Source: an uncultured Faecalibacterium sp. (GTDB taxonomy: Bacteria; Bacillota; Clostridia; Oscillospirales; Ruminococcaceae). From it: 23,592 nucleotides of DNA. The stretch is from contig CAKSWU010000026.1 of the NCBI GenBank assembly GCA_934513205.1, positions 1-23,592 of the forward strand, written 5' to 3'. This document shows positions 1-8,029 of this stretch, one piece after another (within the stretch, counting starts at the first letter, position 1; the number at the start of each line of letters is the position of its first letter). A program made the translations under genes and the position numbers. Under the pieces are notes generated by a model. It saw nothing but the letters and a program-made list of their open reading frames with translations. It was not told where the DNA came from and ran no database searches.

Positions 1-258
1 GTGGTGACCCATCCGCAGGCAAATCCTCTGCCCATCCACCTGTGCTTCCGTGGGCTGGAAGAAGATGCTGTGTATGAGCTGGATGGCATCGACTATTTCG
101 GTTCCCAGTACACCCACGACGGCGGCAATGCCATAGAGGACGGCATTCACAAGGGGATGCGGTTCAGCGGCAGCACTCTGCTGTATGCGGGACTTGTCCT
201 GCCGCAGCTGTTTGGCGATTACCCCAGCGTGCAGCTTCATCTTACACGAAAAGGATAA
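1..258 (+). CDS. Alpha-galactosidase, GH36 family, C-terminal end (partial)
   Basis: This is the last 85 residues of a gene that enters the window from the left; the GTG at position 1 is probably an internal valine. The fragment matches the C-terminal beta-sandwich of GH36 alpha-galactosidases: a 'Y..DG..Y.GS' stretch, a 'GMRFSGSTLLYAGLVLP' segment and the closing 'GDYPSVQLHL'. The family removes terminal alpha-1,6-galactose from raffinose, stachyose and melibiose. The catalytic residues lie outside the window. The stop codon is 6 bases before the next start codon, so this gene is very probably co-transcribed with the GH13 and fructokinase genes. Family assignment is fairly sure; the exact substrate is inferred from neighbours. 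Confidence 0.72.
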   Translation: MVTHPQANPLPIHLCFRGLEEDAVYELDGIDYFGSQYTHDGGNAIEDGIHKGMRFSGSTLLYAGLVLPQLFGDYPSVQLHLTRKG

Positions 259-264
259 AAGGAT

Positions 265-2091
265 ATGAAGGATCAAACTGCATTTTCCACCCGCTTTGCC
301 CGCCATAAGGACGAGCTGGAATGGCTGTTCATGGAGCTGTACCACAACCGGGAAGGACTGGAGGTTCTGGAGCGGGAGATGGCAGAAGCCTACAACGCCC
401 GCAGCGCCGAGCTGAAAGCACTGGACAAGGCACGCTCTGCCGACCCGGAGTGGTACAAGCGGGGCAATATGTTCGGCATGACCATGTACACCGACCTCTT
501 TGCCGGAAATCTGAAAGAACTGGCAAAGAAACTGCCCTACCTGAAGGAGCAGAAGCTGACCTATCTGCACCTGATGCCCCTGCTGCAAATGCCCCACCCC
601 CACAACGACGGCGGCTATGCGGTGGAGGATTTCGACACCGTAGACCCGACTCTCGGCACCAACAAGGATCTGGAAAACCTGACCCGTGAACTGCGGAAAG
701 CCGGCATCAGCCTGTGTCTGGATTTTGTTATGAACCACACCGCCAGCACCCACCGCTGGGCGATGGCGGCAAAGGCGGGCGACCCGTGGTTTCAGGCGTA
801 TTACCACCTCTATGACGACCGCACCATCCCCGACCAGTACGAGCAGACCGTGCCGCAGGTGTTCCCCAACACCGCACCCGGCAACTTTACATGGTGCGAG
901 GAGATGCACAAGTGGGTGCTGACCACCTTCCACGACTACCAGTGGGATCTGAACTACGCAAACCCGGCGGTGTTCGTGGACATGACCAAGAGCATCCTGC
1001 ACCTGGCAAATCTGGGCGTAGAGGTGTTCCGCATTGACGCGGTGCCCTACATCTGGAAGCAGCTGGGCACCACCTGCCGCAATCTGCCGCAGGTGCACAC
1101 CATCGTGCGGATGCTCCGCATGGTGCTGGAATGTGTCTGCCCGGCGGTCATCCTCAAGGGCGAGGTGGTCATGGCACCCAAGGAGCTTGCCGCCTACTTT
1201 GGCACGCCGGAAAAGCCGGAATGCCACATGCTCTACAACGTGTCCACCATGGTCAACCTGTGGGGTGCCCTTGCCAGCCGGGACACCCGGCTGCTGAAGG
1301 CGCAGCTGGATGCCCTGCACGCCCTGCCGGACAACTGCTGGTTCGTGAACTATCTGCGCTGCCACGATGACATTGGCTGGGGTCTGGACGAGGCGGTGGA
1401 AAACCGGCTTGGCATCGACCCGCAGAAGCACAAGGAATACCTGTACCACTTCTACGAGGGCAATTTCCCCGGCAGCTGGGCAAAGGGCGAGCTGTACAAC
1501 TACGACCCCGCCACCGGCGATGCCCGGAGCTGCGGCACCACCGCCAGCCTGTGCGGTATCGAACAGGCACTGGAAAAAGACGACAAAACCGCACTGGACT
1601 ATGCTGTGAAGCGCGACCTTTTGCTGCACACTGCTATGGCGTTCTTGCAGGGCTTCCCCATGCTGAACTGCGGAGATGAAATTGCGCAGCTCAATGGCTG
1701 GGACTACAAAAACGACCCCGACCGTGTGGAGGACAGCCGCAACCTGCACCGCAGCAAATTCAACTGGGAGGATGCAAAGCAGCGCACCCGGAAGGGCACG
1801 CTGCAAAACCAGCTGTGGCAGGGCATGGAGCAGCTGCGCCAAATGCGGGCAGACCCCTGCTTTGCCCCGGATGCGTGGGTTACCACATGGGACAGCCACA
1901 ACCCCGGTGTGCTGGCACTGGTGCGCAAGCGCGGCGAGGAAACGCTGGTGGGACTGTTTAACTTTACCGAGTACCCGGCAGGGGCCAGTCTGGACGCTCT
2001 GGGCGGCGAGTATCACACCCCGGAGGGCACTTCCGTCTGGCTGGCGGATGTGGAGCTGGAACCGTATCAGGCACTGCTGGTGCGCCGCTGA
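265..2091 (+). CDS. Amylosucrase / sucrose hydrolase family enzyme (GH13, subfamily 4 type)
   Basis: A 608-residue cytoplasmic GH13 enzyme with the overall order of Neisseria amylosucrase: a helical N-terminal part (about 1-75), the (beta/alpha)8 barrel from 'GMTMYTDLFAGNLKEL', and a C-terminal beta domain ending 'ELEPYQALLV'. The nucleophile is D258 in 'FRIDAV', the acid/base E300 in 'LKGEVV', and the transition-state stabiliser D368 in 'CHDDIGW'. D115 ('HNDGGYAV') and R492 ('EDSRNLHR') correspond to the salt bridge at the bottom of the sucrose pocket of amylosucrase. It should cleave sucrose, giving fructose plus either alpha-glucan or glucose; polymerase and hydrolase cannot be separated by eye. 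The start follows AAAAGGA. The fructokinase immediately downstream would take the fructose. Sucrose phosphorylase (GH13_18) is less likely because of the N-terminal helical domain and amylosucrase motifs. Confidence 0.85.
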   Translation: MKDQTAFSTRFARHKDELEWLFMELYHNREGLEVLEREMAEAYNARSAELKALDKARSADPEWYKRGNMFGMTMYTDLFAGNLKELAKKLPYLKEQKLTYLHLMPLLQMPHPHNDGGYAVEDFDTVDPTLGTNKDLENLTRELRKAGISLCLDFVMNHTASTHRWAMAAKAGDPWFQAYYHLYDDRTIPDQYEQTVPQVFPNTAPGNFTWCEEMHKWVLTTFHDYQWDLNYANPAVFVDMTKSILHLANLGVEVFRIDAVPYIWKQLGTTCRNLPQVHTIVRMLRMVLECVCPAVILKGEVVMAPKELAAYFGTPEKPECHMLYNVSTMVNLWGALASRDTRLLKAQLDALHALPDNCWFVNYLRCHDDIGWGLDEAVENRLGIDPQKHKEYLYHFYEGNFPGSWAKGELYNYDPATGDARSCGTTASLCGIEQALEKDDKTALDYAVKRDLLLHTAMAFLQGFPMLNCGDEIAQLNGWDYKNDPDRVEDSRNLHRSKFNWEDAKQRTRKGTLQNQLWQGMEQLRQMRADPCFAPDAWVTTWDSHNPGVLALVRKRGEETLVGLFNFTEYPAGASLDALGGEYHTPEGTSVWLADVELEPYQALLVRR

Positions 2092-2102
2092 AAGGAGCAG
2101 CC

Positions 2103-3035
2103 ATGGATATTGTAACGATCGGTGAAGTTTTGATCGACCTGACCCAGACCGGCAAGGATGAAAAAGGCATCCCGCAGTTTGCCGCAAACCCCGGCGGTGC
2201 CCCGGCCAATCTGGCAGTGGCAGCCGCCCGGCTGGGGGCACAGACCGCCTTTATCGGCAAGGTGGGTGCAGATGCCTTTGGCCGCTACCTGAAAGAGGTT
2301 CTGGCAGAAAACAAGGTGGATGTTTCCGGCGTGGCTGTGGATGCAGACCATCCCACCACCATGGCGGTGGTCTCGGTGGATGCCGCCGGCGAGCGGGATT
2401 TCAGCTTCTACCGCAGCGCCAACGCCGATGTGATGCTGTGCAAGGAGGACATCCCGGACAAGGCTCTGAAAGCCGCCAAAATCGTGCACTTCGGTTCTGT
2501 CAGCCTGACCGCCGACCCCTCCCGCACTGCTACGCTGGATGCCGCCGCCCGTGCCAAAAAGCTGGGGGCTGTCATTACTTATGACCCGAATTACCGTGCC
2601 AACCTCTGGAAGAACAAAGAGGATGCCATTGCCCAGATGAAAGCCCCCCTGCCGCTGGTGGATATCCTGAAAGTGTCCGATGAAGAGCTACCTCTGCTCG
2701 CCGGCACCACTGACTGTGAAAGCGGCACGGCACAGCTGGCACAGAAGGGCATCCGGCTGATTTTTGTCACCTTGGGCGCAAACGGCGTATTCTACCGCTT
2801 TGGGGACAAGACTGGTCATGTAGCTGGCGTTCCCTGCAAGGTGGGCGACACCAACGGCGCAGGCGATACCTTCTTTGGGGCTGCCCTGTCCAAGCTCTGC
2901 AAGGAGGAGCTGGACACCCTGACCGTGGACAAGTTGGAAGGCATTCTGGCTTTTGCCAACAAGGCTGCCAGCATCACCACCAGCCGCCACGGTGCTATCC
3001 CTGCCATGCCTACATTGGAAGAAATCGAAAAATAA
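2103..3035 (+). CDS. Fructokinase, PfkB/ribokinase family
   Basis: A 310-residue carbohydrate kinase of normal family length. The N-terminal sugar-binding part has 'GEVLIDLT' and the first PfkB signature 'NPGGAPANLAVAAARLG' (about 30-46). The second signature 'DTNGAGDTFFGA' (249-260) contains the anion hole and the catalytic base D255. The 'NPGG.P.N.A' form is typical of fructokinases rather than ribokinases, and the gene sits 11 bases behind an enzyme that releases fructose from sucrose. The likely reaction is ATP + D-fructose to fructose 6-phosphate in the cytoplasm. The ribosome binding site AAAGGAG (2091-2097) begins on the last base of the previous stop codon, so translation of the two genes is probably linked. 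Other hexose or ketose substrates cannot be excluded. Confidence 0.9.
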   Translation: MDIVTIGEVLIDLTQTGKDEKGIPQFAANPGGAPANLAVAAARLGAQTAFIGKVGADAFGRYLKEVLAENKVDVSGVAVDADHPTTMAVVSVDAAGERDFSFYRSANADVMLCKEDIPDKALKAAKIVHFGSVSLTADPSRTATLDAAARAKKLGAVITYDPNYRANLWKNKEDAIAQMKAPLPLVDILKVSDEELPLLAGTTDCESGTAQLAQKGIRLIFVTLGANGVFYRFGDKTGHVAGVPCKVGDTNGAGDTFFGAALSKLCKEELDTLTVDKLEGILAFANKAASITTSRHGAIPAMPTLEEIEK

Positions 3036-3040
3036 CAGAA

Positions 3041-3082
3041 CCGGCCAACGACCTGTAGCAAATCATACAGGCCGGTGGCCGG
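3041..3082 (+). other. 17-bp stem-loop after the fructokinase gene
   Basis: Arms 3041-3057 and 3066-3082 pair over 17 positions, two of them G-U in the plus-strand RNA, around an 8-base loop. It starts 6 bases after the fructokinase stop. No U-run follows, so it may protect the 3' end of the mRNA rather than terminate; the terminator-like hairpin at 3178-3205 lies downstream. Confidence 0.5.
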
Positions 3083-3103
3083 AAACCATGGGTTAGAAAA
3101 TTA

Positions 3104-3146
3104 AAGGCAAAACAAAAACAGGGTGCGCCCACCCGGACGCACCCTG
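3104..3146 (-). terminator. Intrinsic terminator, minus strand
   Basis: A perfect 9-bp stem (cagggtgcg at 3119-3127 with cgcaccctg at 3138-3146) is followed on the minus strand by TTTTTGTTTT, the classic pattern of a rho-independent terminator. It faces transcripts arriving from the GH3 remnant or from a start inside the gene-poor stretch. Confidence 0.6.
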
Positions 3147-3177
3147 AAAAATCCACGTACGATAACGATATGTACAA

Positions 3178-3212
3178 CAGGGCGTTCCCCGTCGGGAACG
3201 CTCTGTTTCTCT
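3178..3212 (+). terminator. Terminator-like hairpin, plus strand
   Basis: A 12-bp stem with one G-U pair (3178-3189 with 3194-3205) and a 4-base loop, followed by a broken T-tract (TTTCTCTTT). It is the best candidate for ending the alpha-galactosidase, amylosucrase and fructokinase transcript. Confidence 0.5.
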
Positions 3213-3285
3213 TTGCTGGGGGCATGATGAGCCTGTTCCGCCGGCCATAGGCAAGCTCGCGTTTGCGCAGCGCAGCGGAGCAATG

Positions 3286-3352
3286 AAAGCCCCAGTGGGG
3301 CTTTTAAGCGACCGAACGGTCTTGCGTTAGCAAGATGGAGGGGCCTCGCCCC
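3286..3352. repeat. Four tandem short perfect hairpins (REP-like cluster)
   Basis: Four back-to-back perfect inverted repeats: 3286-3293 with 3297-3304 (8 bp), GACCG/CGGTC at 3310-3321, TCTTGC/GCAAGA at 3320-3335, and GGGGC/GCCCC at 3340-3352. Such density in non-coding DNA is typical of dispersed palindromic repeats, but only one copy is visible in this window. Confidence 0.45.
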
Positions 3353-3624
3353 GACAAGTGACCTTTGCCCTTCCTCGCTGTTACAGCAGGCAAGAATCGC
3401 CGGGTAGAATGCCCGTGCCAGACGGTCGATGACTTCATCGGGATAGGGGGAAGTGTTTGTGGACTTTTTCTTTTTGTTCAAACGCACGCTCCTTTGATCG
3501 TCCCACCGTGGCAAAGCCGGGCGAGAAAATCAAAGTTCCAATTTTTATCAGGCGCAAGGGCGCGGATGCTTTCCGCCCTGCACTTGCGGCTGGTGGCTCG
3601 TTGATGGCTTACAGGTGTCTGCTG

Positions 3625-4323
3625 TTATGCGGTCTTTTCTTCTTCAAGGGCTTCTGCAAGAGCCTTTTCCAGATAGGTTTCGATTTCAGTCAGGTAGTTA
3701 GCAGGCCTCTGCATTGCGAAGCGGAGAACCTTCTGCTTTTCCGGGTCAGTGAAATAGCTGGGATTGTTTTTGAGCGTTTTCTTCCATGAGTTTTTCATCA
3801 TTTCGGTCGCACGGCTCAAAGATTTGTAGGCAAAGCTGCGTTTGTCCAGCGTGAACTGCACACCCTTGCTCTCACCGGGCTGCAGGGATACCTTTGCAAA
3901 ACCCTTCAGCTCCCGGACCGGGCGGTGACGCTCACTCTTGGGCGGGGTTACATAGAGCTGCACGGTTTCTTTGCCGGAGACGGCGCCGGTATTTTTTACC
4001 GTGACGGTAACCTGCACGTCTTCGCCCTCGCGGACGATGCTGCGGCTCAGCCGGAGAGCGCTGTATGCAAAGGTCGTGTAGGACAGTCCATGACCGAAGG
4101 GGAATAGAACATCCGCTTCCTTGGTGTCGTAGTAGCGGTAGCCGACAAATACGCCCTCAGAGTAAGCGCTGGTCTCCCGCTCACCGGGGAAGGAAAGGTA
4201 AGCCGGGGTGTCGCTCAGCTTTCGGGGGAAGGTCTCTGCCAGTTTGCCGCTGGGGTTGACGGTTCCGTACCCAAAGTATAACAGAAGAACCGCAGACAGT
4301 ACGGATGAAAAGTCGTGAAGCAA
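3625..4323 (-). pseudogene. GH3 beta-glucosidase remnant (C-terminal part only)
   Basis: An open frame of 232 residues with a TTG start and no clear ribosome binding site. From about 4260 to 3826 it matches the end of GH3 beta-glucosidases: 'VNPSGKLAETFP', 'EGVFVGYRYYDTKEADVLFPFGHGLSYTTF', then the C-terminal fibronectin-like domain ending 'FTLDKRSFAY'. The whole N-terminal TIM barrel with the nucleophile Asp and most of the second domain are missing (full enzymes have about 700-800 residues). The first ~25 residues and the last ~67 residues do not look like GH3: after 'RSFAY' the frame runs into a lysine- and glutamate-rich tail of unknown origin ending 'ALAEALEEEKTA'. I read it as a decayed gene bounded by two recombination joints. 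A small independent gene starting near 3804 cannot be excluded. Confidence 0.72.
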
Positions 4324-4347
4324 GATGAATTTTTTAAATTGTCATAA

Positions 4348-4414
4348 ATAACACGATTTTTTGACCGATAACACAAAATTTTGCACCATTATTCCGTGGG
4401 ATTCTCTTTATAAT
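4348..4414 (+). promoter_or_regulatory. Rhamnosidase gene promoter with AraC-type direct repeat
   Basis: The -10 box is TATAAT (4409-4414); no good -35 lies at 17 bp (TTGCAC at 4381 is 22 bp away). Upstream lie two direct copies, ATAACACGATTTTTTG (4348-4363) and ATAACACAAAATTTTG (4368-4383), 13 of 16 bases identical and exactly 20 bp apart. The second copy ends next to where the -35 should be. This is the geometry of an activator of the AraC family at a promoter that needs it. Which regulator binds is not shown. Confidence 0.6.
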
Positions 4415-4448
4415 AAGAACAGAAATCAAACGGAAAAAGGAGATGCGG

Positions 4449-7067
4449 ATGATGCAAGCAACAAACCTGAAAACGAATCATCTGACCCAGCCTCTCGGCA
4501 TAGATGCCGGGACGCTGTTTTTATCGTGGCAGTGCGCCGAAGGCGTGCGCCAGACCGCCTACGAAATTGAAGTGACCGCCGGAGCCGAAACGCTGTGGAA
4601 GAGCGGAAAGGTTTTGGGCAGTGTGATGCACACCGAAACGCCCGCCGCTGTACCGCCCAAGACGCAGGGACAGTGGCGCATCCGCCTGTGGGATGAAAAC
4701 GACCAGCCCGGCGCATGGAGCGAAGCTGAGTTTGAAACGGGTCTTGCGCAGTCGGATTGGCAGGGCGTGTGGGTCTGCCCGGAAACAGAAGCGCCGGACA
4801 TCGACTGCACCGATGCCATCAACGCCTTTGCAAAGCCCAACTGGGAGCAGAAACAGGCGGCGCTGGAAGCCTCCGGCAAAGGGCAGGCGCAGCCTTATCA
4901 GCCCCACCGCCCGGCAAGCTATCTGCGCAAAACGTTCACCGCCCCGGCGGGGCAGTGCAAGCGGCTGTACATTACCGCCAAGGGGCTGTATGCGGCATGG
5001 CTGAATGGTAAGCGTATCGGTGATATGGTACTTGCCCCCGGCAGCTTTACCGCGGATAAGCACCTTGGGGCACAGACCTACGATGTGACTGCGCTTGTCC
5101 GTGACGGTGAAAATGAGCTGCTTATCGCATTGGGCGATGGCTGGTACCGCAGTACCTCCGGCGTGGATGGTGACCGGGATCTGTTCGGGAAAGAACTGGC
5201 TGTTCTGTTCCAGCTGGAAGTAGACGGCAAGGCGGTCTGCGTTTCGGACAGCAGCATGGAGGCCACCCAGCGGGGCCCCATCCGCCAAAACGATCTGCAG
5301 CAGGGCGAGGTGTACGATGCCCGGCTGGAAGGGACGCTTTCCGGCTGGCATGGCGTAAAGACCGAGCCGAACACCCTGCCCGTCACCGGCATGAACACCG
5401 TGCCCATCCGGGAGCAGGAGGCCTTTGCAGGCAAGCTGCTGCGCACCCCCAACGGCGAGACCGTGCTGGACTTTGGGCAGAACATGGCAGGTTATGTGGA
5501 AATGAAGCTGACCGCCCATGCCGGGCAGAAGCTCCGGCTGCTGTGCGGCGAAACACTGGACGAGAATGGCAACTTTACGCAGGAGAACTTTCAGGACCGG
5601 AACCGCCACAAGGAGGGCGGCACGGCGCAGCTGCTGGAACTCGTCTGCAAAGAGGGCGAGAACCACTACAAGCCCAGCTTTACCATCATGGGCTTCCGGT
5701 ACGCAAAGGTGGAAACGGACATCGACCTGACCGGGGCAGAGTTTACCGCCCACGCCGTCTATTCGGAGATGCCGGTCACCGGCAGCTTTGCGTGCGGCAA
5801 CGCCGATGTGGATCAGCTGGTGAAAAACAGTGTGTGGAGCCAGAAGGGCAACTTCTGCGATATCCCCACCGACTGCCCCACCCGCGAGCGCGCCGGCTGG
5901 ACGGGCGATATGGGGGTGTTCATCGAGACCGGCCTGACCCTGATGGACTGCTACCCGGTGGTGGAAAAATGGCTGGCTGAATGCCGCCTGAACCAGTACC
6001 CGGATGGACGCATGGCGAACATTGCGCCGCCCACCAGCCGTCCCGGCTACATGACCCCCATGCTCTGCATGTCGGCGGGCTGGGGCGATGCCGCCATTCT
6101 GGTGCCCTACGCTCTTTATAAGCGCACCGGCGACCGCAAGGTTCTGGCAGACAACTACGAGATGATGCAGAAGTGGTATGCGTTCCTGCTGGGCCGTGCC
6201 CAGCAGACCACCGAGGAACAGCAGACCGGGGCATACGCCAAGTACACGGTGCTGAACGGTCTGGACTACGGCGAGTGGTGTGAGCCGGGCATTACCCCCA
6301 TGCAGGCCATGATGAACCCGCGCAAGAGTGTGGGCACGGCCTATCTGGCTTATTCCGGGCGGGTTCTGGCGGAAATCGCGCAGGCGCTGGGCAAGGCAGA
6401 GGACGCAGCGCAGTACCGCGACACGGCAGAAAAGGCGGTCAAGGCATACCGTGCCGCCTTTACGGACAACGGGAAAATTACTTCTGACCGCCAGTGCGAA
6501 TATGTCCGCGCCATTGCCTTTGCGCTGCTGGGCGAGGAGGAGAGCCAAGCCGCTGCGGATACCCTGAACCGGATGGTGGCGGAAAACGGTTATCACCTGA
6601 ACACCGGCTTCCTTTCCACGCCCTTCCTCTGTGAGGTGCTGGCAAAGTATGGCCATGCGGACACCGCTTACAAACTGCTGCTGCAGGATACCGCCCCCAG
6701 CTGGCTCTATGAGGTCAAGCAGGGCGCTACCACCGTCTGGGAGACATGGACGGGCATTGACGCAAACGGCCACCCCAGCGAATCCCTGAACCATTACTCC
6801 TACGGTGCCATCTGCGGTTGGCTGTTCGGTGGCGTGTGCGGCATCCATCTGGCAGGGGAGACCCTGACCATCGCCCCCATCCCGAACCCTGCACTGGGGT
6901 GGGCAAAGGCGGTGTACGATTCCCCGGTGGGGCGCATTGAAAGCGGCTGGCAGTATGCAGGCGATGCCGTGACCTATATTATCACCGTGCCCTGCAATCT
7001 GACCGCAGAAGTCACCCTCCCGGATGGCAGAAGCCTGATCTTGCAGCCGGGTACCCACACCCTGTAA
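4449..7067 (+). CDS. Alpha-L-rhamnosidase, GH78
   Basis: A 872-residue enzyme of usual GH78 length. It has an N-terminal Ig-like domain, the jelly-roll rhamnosidase N domain ('NGKRIGDMVLAPGSFT', 'YDVTALVRDGENELLIALGDGWYR'), the concanavalin-like domain ('VLDFGQNMAGYVEMKL'), the (alpha/alpha)6 barrel and a C-terminal beta domain. The active-site stretch 'DCPTRERAGWTGD' holds D475, E480 and D487, with the same spacing as D567/E572/D579 of Bacillus RhaB; E480 is the predicted general acid. E765 in 'TTVWETW' is the predicted base. No signal peptide is seen, so it should act in the cytoplasm on imported rhamnosides and release L-rhamnose for the rhaBAD products. AAGGAG (4437-4442) abuts an ATG at 4443, so the ATG at 4449 or 4452 is the better start; I chose 4449. 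Confidence 0.93.
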   Translation: MMQATNLKTNHLTQPLGIDAGTLFLSWQCAEGVRQTAYEIEVTAGAETLWKSGKVLGSVMHTETPAAVPPKTQGQWRIRLWDENDQPGAWSEAEFETGLAQSDWQGVWVCPETEAPDIDCTDAINAFAKPNWEQKQAALEASGKGQAQPYQPHRPASYLRKTFTAPAGQCKRLYITAKGLYAAWLNGKRIGDMVLAPGSFTADKHLGAQTYDVTALVRDGENELLIALGDGWYRSTSGVDGDRDLFGKELAVLFQLEVDGKAVCVSDSSMEATQRGPIRQNDLQQGEVYDARLEGTLSGWHGVKTEPNTLPVTGMNTVPIREQEAFAGKLLRTPNGETVLDFGQNMAGYVEMKLTAHAGQKLRLLCGETLDENGNFTQENFQDRNRHKEGGTAQLLELVCKEGENHYKPSFTIMGFRYAKVETDIDLTGAEFTAHAVYSEMPVTGSFACGNADVDQLVKNSVWSQKGNFCDIPTDCPTRERAGWTGDMGVFIETGLTLMDCYPVVEKWLAECRLNQYPDGRMANIAPPTSRPGYMTPMLCMSAGWGDAAILVPYALYKRTGDRKVLADNYEMMQKWYAFLLGRAQQTTEEQQTGAYAKYTVLNGLDYGEWCEPGITPMQAMMNPRKSVGTAYLAYSGRVLAEIAQALGKAEDAAQYRDTAEKAVKAYRAAFTDNGKITSDRQCEYVRAIAFALLGEEESQAAADTLNRMVAENGYHLNTGFLSTPFLCEVLAKYGHADTAYKLLLQDTAPSWLYEVKQGATTVWETWTGIDANGHPSESLNHYSYGAICGWLFGGVCGIHLAGETLTIAPIPNPALGWAKAVYDSPVGRIESGWQYAGDAVTYIITVPCNLTAEVTLPDGRSLILQPGTHTL

Positions 7068-7095
7068 CGCAAAAATATTCCCCGCAAAACACAAC

Positions 7096-7138
7096 GCCCC
7101 GCACCGGAAGGAGTAACCGGTGCGGGGCATTGCTTTTA
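7096..7138. terminator. Bidirectional intrinsic terminator
   Basis: A perfect 12-bp GC-rich stem (7096-7107 with 7117-7128) and 9-base loop, followed by TTGCTTTT on the plus strand and by a GTTGTGTTTT stretch on the minus strand. It lies between the convergent rhamnosidase and sugar isomerase genes and can serve both. Confidence 0.85.
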
Positions 7139-7177
7139 TGGGGTAATGAAGAAGAAAAATGATGAGAAAATGGCAGA

Positions 7178-8026
7178 TCAGAATTTTTGTGCAAGGTATT
7201 TTGCACTGAGCTGGAAACTCTTGATGGGGGAATTGTCCACCCAGTTGCGGTGGCTTTCCAGAATAACGGCATCCACATCCATGGCAAGGGCCTGTGCCAT
7301 CAGGCTGTCCAGATCCATGTTGCCGGTGCCCAGCTCCATACTGTCGGTTTTCAGAATGGGGGTAATGGCGCTACCGGTAATGCGGGCGCCCCGGTCGTTG
7401 ATGTGCCACAGCTTCATGCGAGGGCCAAGCCGTTGCATCCACGCCAAGGCGTTTGCACCGCCCTCGGTGAACCAGTAGCTGTCAAACTCAAAGTTGACAA
7501 ATTCGGGATCGGTTTCCCCTAAAAGAATATCATAGGCGCGCTTCTCTGCGTTCACACGGCGCAGTTCACAGTTGTGGTTGTGGTAGAGCAGATGGATGCC
7601 CTCGGCTGCCAAGGCTTCGCCGGCTTTGTTCAGCCGCTGCGCAAGTTCGTGCATGGCGGTTTCATCGCCGTAATCAAACCGGTACATCCCGGTGATGACC
7701 ACATACGGTGTGCTGAAGCTCTTGGCTTCCTCGGCAACGGCGTGGGCATCCCGTTCCAGACTGCCAAGGTCGGTGTGCAGGCTGACCACCTTCAGGCCTG
7801 CCTCCTGCACCAACTTGTGCCAGTCCAAGTTGCCGCCCTTGCCCACCGGCATTCCCGCGGCCTTGGTCAGCAGCTTTACCACAAAGCCAATGGGGTGGAT
7901 CATAAATCCACACAGTTCAATGCCGTCGTACCCGGCGGCTTTCATGGCAGCAAGGGTCTGTTTGGCCTGCTGCTCGTTGCTCAGTACAGTGCCCAGCATA
8001 AATTGCTGCACGGCTTTGATGGGCAT
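7178..8026 (-). CDS. Sugar phosphate isomerase/epimerase-like TIM-barrel protein
   Basis: A 282-residue protein of the AP-endonuclease-2-like TIM-barrel superfamily (IolE/IolI, xylose isomerase-like). Metal-site residues expected for the family are present: E37 in 'YDGIELCG', H149 and H151 in 'LLYHNHN', E180 or D182 in 'NFEFDSYW', H208 and D211 in 'LWHINDRG', and E257 in 'VILESHR'. The substrate cannot be read from sequence; such proteins are common beside glycosidase genes as isomerases, epimerases or parts of keto-sugar glycoside pathways. It is the last gene of the minus-strand operon: its ATG is 3 bases after the GH43 stop codon and its GGAGGGG binding site overlaps that stop, so the two are probably translationally coupled. 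Confidence 0.8.
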   Translation of the reverse strand: MPIKAVQQFMLGTVLSNEQQAKQTLAAMKAAGYDGIELCGFMIHPIGFVVKLLTKAAGMPVGKGGNLDWHKLVQEAGLKVVSLHTDLGSLERDAHAVAEEAKSFSTPYVVITGMYRFDYGDETAMHELAQRLNKAGEALAAEGIHLLYHNHNCELRRVNAEKRAYDILLGETDPEFVNFEFDSYWFTEGGANALAWMQRLGPRMKLWHINDRGARITGSAITPILKTDSMELGTGNMDLDSLMAQALAMDVDAVILESHRNWVDNSPIKSFQLSAKYLAQKF

Positions 8027-8029
8027 GAT

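Larger units (their letters stand above)
3036..3624. other. Gene-poor, hairpin-rich intergenic stretch
   Basis: I find no credible gene in these 589 bases. They hold a 17-bp stem just after the fructokinase gene, two terminator-like hairpins pointing in opposite directions, a run of four short perfect hairpins (3286-3352), then about 250 bases in which I recognise nothing. Open frames here have no ribosome binding sites and no family features. The stretch separates the fructokinase operon from the GH3 remnant and may be a dispersed repeat or a recombination scar. Confidence 0.55.

Noticed and set aside
3286..3352. CRISPR-like array
   Set aside because: The four hairpins differ in sequence and there are no repeat-spacer units or cas genes.
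3101..3789. Several 80-140 codon open frames in the gene-poor stretch
   Set aside because: No ribosome binding sites, and the frames run through hairpins and the terminator; composition looks non-coding.
4381..4414. TTGCAC as -35 of the rhamnosidase promoter
   Set aside because: The spacer to TATAAT is 22 bp, too long for a normal sigma-70-type promoter; an activator-dependent reading is preferred.
4521..7130. Long open frame on the minus strand opposite the rhamnosidase gene
   Set aside because: Its translation shows no family features and mirrors the codon bias of the GC-rich gene on the other strand; there is no ribosome binding site.
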